Below are positions 61,774 through 64,000 of a stretch of 64,000 nucleotides of DNA, in pieces; position 1 is the stretch's first letter; each line of letters begins with the position of its first letter. The translations under genes were made by a program, and so were the position numbers. This stretch comes from Ktedonobacter racemifer DSM 44963. GTDB lineage: Bacteria > Chloroflexota > Ktedonobacteria > Ktedonobacterales > Ktedonobacteraceae. The notes beneath the pieces were generated by a model, which ran no database searches, had not been told where the DNA came from, and saw only the letters and a program-made list of their open reading frames with translations. The stretch spans positions 2,728,001 through 2,792,000 of the forward strand of contig NZ_ADVG01000002.1 of the NCBI RefSeq assembly GCF_000178855.1. Direction: 5' to 3'.

Positions 61774-62454
61774 TCAAGCCCCCGTTAAAAAGGTTTGTGG
61801 CGAGAGCATGAGCTCCAGATCCTCCGTTTGCGGCATTCCGCACAGGTTCTGGCGCACTGGAAAACCTGAAGTATTGTCTAGCAGGTGGAGAAAAGCGCGG
61901 ATGATCATAGGGTCAAAGCTTGCTCCAGAGGCTTGCAGGAGCCGTTCGCGCGCGGCGTCGTTTGAGAGCGGCGCCTTGTAGGGGCGCTGAGAGGTTAAGA
62001 CATCATAGACGTCCGCGACCGTCAGGATACGCGCACTCAGAGGTATCTCTTCCCCTTTAAGTCCCACGGGATAGCCATGCCCATCCCAGGCTTCGTGATG
62101 ATGCAGGACCGCCTCTACATAGAAGGGATGGATATCGCAACCAATAAGAATGCGTGCGCCAATGAGAGGATGGCGCTCCATCTTGCGACGCTCTTCCTCT
62201 GATAGGGCCGCTGATTTATTGAGGATATCATTGGCGATCCAGGTTTTACCCAAATCATGTACCAGGGCCGCAAGGGCCAGGTCGCGCGCCTCGCGCCTAC
62301 TCCACCCCAGGTGACGAGCCAGGCGCGAGGCATATGTTGCTACGCGCCTGGAGTGCTCATAGGTCACGATATCACGCTCTTGAATGCTTTGAGCAAATGA
62401 AAGAAGTACTTTTCTCGTCTCTTGATCTTTTGTTATCTGTTTAGCGTCCACCAC
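61774..62454 (-). CDS. HD-GYP domain protein (probable cyclic-di-GMP phosphodiesterase)
   Basis: 226 residues, domain only. TYEHSRRVATYASRLARHLG, AALVHDLGKTWIANDILNKS (HD pair), RHPLIGARILIGCD, HHHEAWDGHGYPVGLKGEEI (the HHExxDGxGYP signature), RILTVADVYDVLTSQRPYK. All metal ligands and the GYP loop are present. It would cut c-di-GMP or a related dinucleotide. No receiver or sensor domain attached. Converges on the binding-protein gene. Confidence 0.92.
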   Translation of the reverse strand: MVDAKQITKDQETRKVLLSFAQSIQERDIVTYEHSRRVATYASRLARHLGWSRREARDLALAALVHDLGKTWIANDILNKSAALSEEERRKMERHPLIGARILIGCDIHPFYVEAVLHHHEAWDGHGYPVGLKGEEIPLSARILTVADVYDVLTSQRPYKAPLSNDAARERLLQASGASFDPMIIRAFLHLLDNTSGFPVRQNLCGMPQTEDLELMLSPQTFLTGA

Positions 62455-63064
62455 GTTGCTCTCCCACCTACAGGTGAAAATGTACCCTCTGCCTGGTAAC
62501 CGCGAAGATCACCATCACCTACTTATACGAAAACCAATCCCCATTCCCCCCTTCGGGGGACAAGCAGGGACGCGGCGCCACTGCCGTGCGCTCAGGTTTT
62601 CGAGAGGTAGTCCATAGAAAACGAGAGAAAACGAGTAAAAAGATAGGCTTTGATATACGACCTGTATCCCCAGGAAGTAATGACTACCTGCTGCATAGAA
62701 GGCGCAAGGTAGACCTTGTTCCGACCGCTCTTCTCGTTTCTATTCAACCAATCGTTACATGTATGAATATGTCACATCTTAATACGTAGCTTTGAGTGGT
62801 GTCTATGTACACCTGCAAAAAAGGTACTTTTGGCTAGCATAATGCCCCTTGCATGCGCTGGCGCGTTCTTTTCTTTAGCCTTTTCTAGAGGGAGAACGTA
62901 GACAATGCTATTCCCCAATTAGTCCCTGTTTCCCTCCTATTTCGCTTGGTATCGCACTTTTTTGTGATAGACTCAGCTTGATACTCTGAGAAAAGAATAC
63001 TCATACCGTGTTTCTTTATTAGTGGATAAAGCCCTTCATGCATAGCATCTGGAAGTGACGAAAA
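62455..63064. other. Intergenic region, 610 bp
   Basis: No gene I can support; a 67-codon frame at 62586 has no family features or ribosome site. It contains a small hairpin CCCCC TTCG GGGG near 62546-62559, followed by GACAAGCAGGG, loosely like the GC-rich dyad at 5808-5835. Promoters for the HD-GYP gene (minus) and the nuclease gene (plus) must lie here. Confidence 0.4.
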
Positions 63065-64000
63065 ATGGCGGAGAAATCTACACAACAGCAAAAGAAGACG
63101 CACGAGTCAAACGTGTTAGAAAAGAAGCAAAGCGATATCGTGACCCTGGTTTTGACCGCTGATAACCACCTGGGCTATTCCGCCTTTGGACAGCAGCCTC
63201 GTAGGCGTGAAGAGCGCCAGCTGCGGCTGCGCCAGGCCTTCCAGCAGGCGACGGATTTTGCTATCGTGCAGGGAGTCGACCTGTTTATTCAGGCGGGCGA
63301 CCTCTTCGATACACCGAGCCCTGATGAGCAAGATCGCAGCTTTGTGGCTGAGCGTCTCGCCCAACTTAAACAGGCAGGCATACGCACTTTTGCGCTGGGG
63401 GGAACGCATGATACTCCATTGACTGGGTCCACGCCCGCCCCTCAGAGCAGCTTTGCGCGCCTGGGAGCCCTGCATTATATTCCGCCCGCCCTCAAAGCTG
63501 GAGAACGGCTGGAATCAGAACTCATTGATGTGCATGGTGTGCGCGTTGGTATTGCAGGTATCGGCGCGTTAGCTGACCAGAGTGGTGATCCTCTGGCGAA
63601 TATCTATGTGCGTCCCGATATTGAGGCAGCAGACATACCGATCTTACTTTTGCATGCACCAGTAGAGGGCCTGGGCGTGAACTCCTCGCTCCTGGATGTG
63701 CGTGCCAGCGTGAGCCGTGAGAGTATCGCGAACCTATCCATGTTTAAATATATTCTCGCAGGCTATCACCACGGACATACACGTATGCGTATGGCTCATT
63801 CTGAGCTGGTGGTGGCTGGTGCTACACAGCATGTGGACTTTACCAGCCCTGAGCAGACGCCCGGCTTTGTCTTTATGGGCATTGCTGCCGATGGGATTCG
63901 TTGGTGTAACCATATTCCCTCGCTCGAGGCACTTCAGTTCAAGCGTCTGGTCTTGCATACGAATGAACTATGGCTGGAACAGAATGGAGACGAAAACCAG
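63065..64000 (+). CDS. SbcD/Mre11-like DNA nuclease subunit, N-terminal part (runs off the window)
   Basis: 312 residues visible, open to the window end. Calcineurin-like metallophosphoesterase: LTADNHLGYSAFG (Asp, His), DLFIQAGDLFDTPSPDEQD (Asp), FALGGTHDTPL at the place of the usual G-N-H-D, PILLLHAPVEGLG (His), YILAGYHHGHTRM (last His pair), as in SbcD/Mre11. The Asn of GNHD is Thr here. A 30-residue Lys/Gln-rich start precedes the domain. It would work with an SbcC/Rad50 ATPase, expected further right, in double-strand-break and hairpin processing. Confidence 0.85.
   Translation, partial: MAEKSTQQQKKTHESNVLEKKQSDIVTLVLTADNHLGYSAFGQQPRRREERQLRLRQAFQQATDFAIVQGVDLFIQAGDLFDTPSPDEQDRSFVAERLAQLKQAGIRTFALGGTHDTPLTGSTPAPQSSFARLGALHYIPPALKAGERLESELIDVHGVRVGIAGIGALADQSGDPLANIYVRPDIEAADIPILLLHAPVEGLGVNSSLLDVRASVSRESIANLSMFKYILAGYHHGHTRMRMAHSELVVAGATQHVDFTSPEQTPGFVFMGIAADGIRWCNHIPSLEALQFKRLVLHTNELWLEQNGDENQ

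Noticed and set aside
62586..62789. 67-codon plus-strand frame
   Set aside because: No ribosome site, no recognisable motif, unusual composition for this genome.

Overview
The window looks like chromosomal DNA of a spore-forming, filamentous Chloroflexota bacterium of the class Ktedonobacteria (Ktedonobacter-like). This is an inference from gene style: an ISKra4-family insertion sequence, a complete IscB locus with its upstream RNA, a lone tnpB element, an ECF sigma factor paired with a TM-WD40 protein, an XRE regulator with a TPR-like tail, and G+C near one half by eye. No 16S rRNA gene is present to prove it.

Layout. 1-9.3 kb: 5' end of purL (minus), a PGRP-type amidase, a frameshifted ECF sigma factor with its membrane WD40 partner, gpsA, tilS-hpt, def. 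9.3-11.0 kb: a complete ISKra4-type insertion with perfect 22-bp ends and a 9-bp target duplication. 11-18.3 kb: a PhyH dioxygenase, then a minus-strand signalling block (response regulator, CheW-like protein, CheA-like scaffold with a worn ATPase, PAS histidine kinase). 18.7-28.3 kb: RDD protein, tRNA-Asn, a merR-SDR operon with a leaderless promoter, a GAF histidine kinase, regulators, a pair resembling mhqO/mhqD, a lipoprotein. 28.6-33.6 kb: membrane-anchored HtrA-like protease, DoxX-Rieske fusion, fabI, rhodanese. 31.8-43.6 kb: ten copies of the ParB-binding site parS (TGTTTCACGTGAAACA, nine exact and one with a single change), all outside confidently called coding sequence, among hutI, hutH, small unknown genes, a tnpB element and SDR genes. 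43.8-45.4 kb: IscB and its RNA. 45.4-53.8 kb: aminotransferase, gap-pgk, tpiA, DinB/SCP2-like protein, DeoR regulator with divergent MFS transporter. 54.1-58.6 kb: membrane protein, rpoD, dnaG. 58.98-60.56 kb: about 51 exact DnaA boxes (TTATCCACA or its complement) in 1.6 kb. 60.8-64 kb: amino-acid-type binding lipoprotein, HD-GYP protein, start of an SbcD-like nuclease.

How it fits together. The DnaA-box array carries, at its left edge, the layout of a bacterial unwinding element: an AT-rich tract, TAG trinucleotide repeats (DnaA-trio), a short G run and then a DnaA box. dnaG and rpoD run away from it to the left and the binding-protein gene runs away to the right. Together with a parS cluster beginning 15 kb to the left, this is best read as the chromosomal origin and centromere region, with primase and the principal sigma factor as neighbours instead of dnaA-dnaN. 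Two RNA-guided nuclease elements sit inside or at the edge of the parS zone. The tnpB element ends right against a parS site, so its guide RNA may carry parS sequence.

A second theme is a set of long, perfect, three-base-loop hairpins at gene ends (stems 21 to 35 bp, each with a unique sequence), often next to a short GCGCCTGCGGCGC-type motif. Some of the palindromes have parS exactly at their centre.
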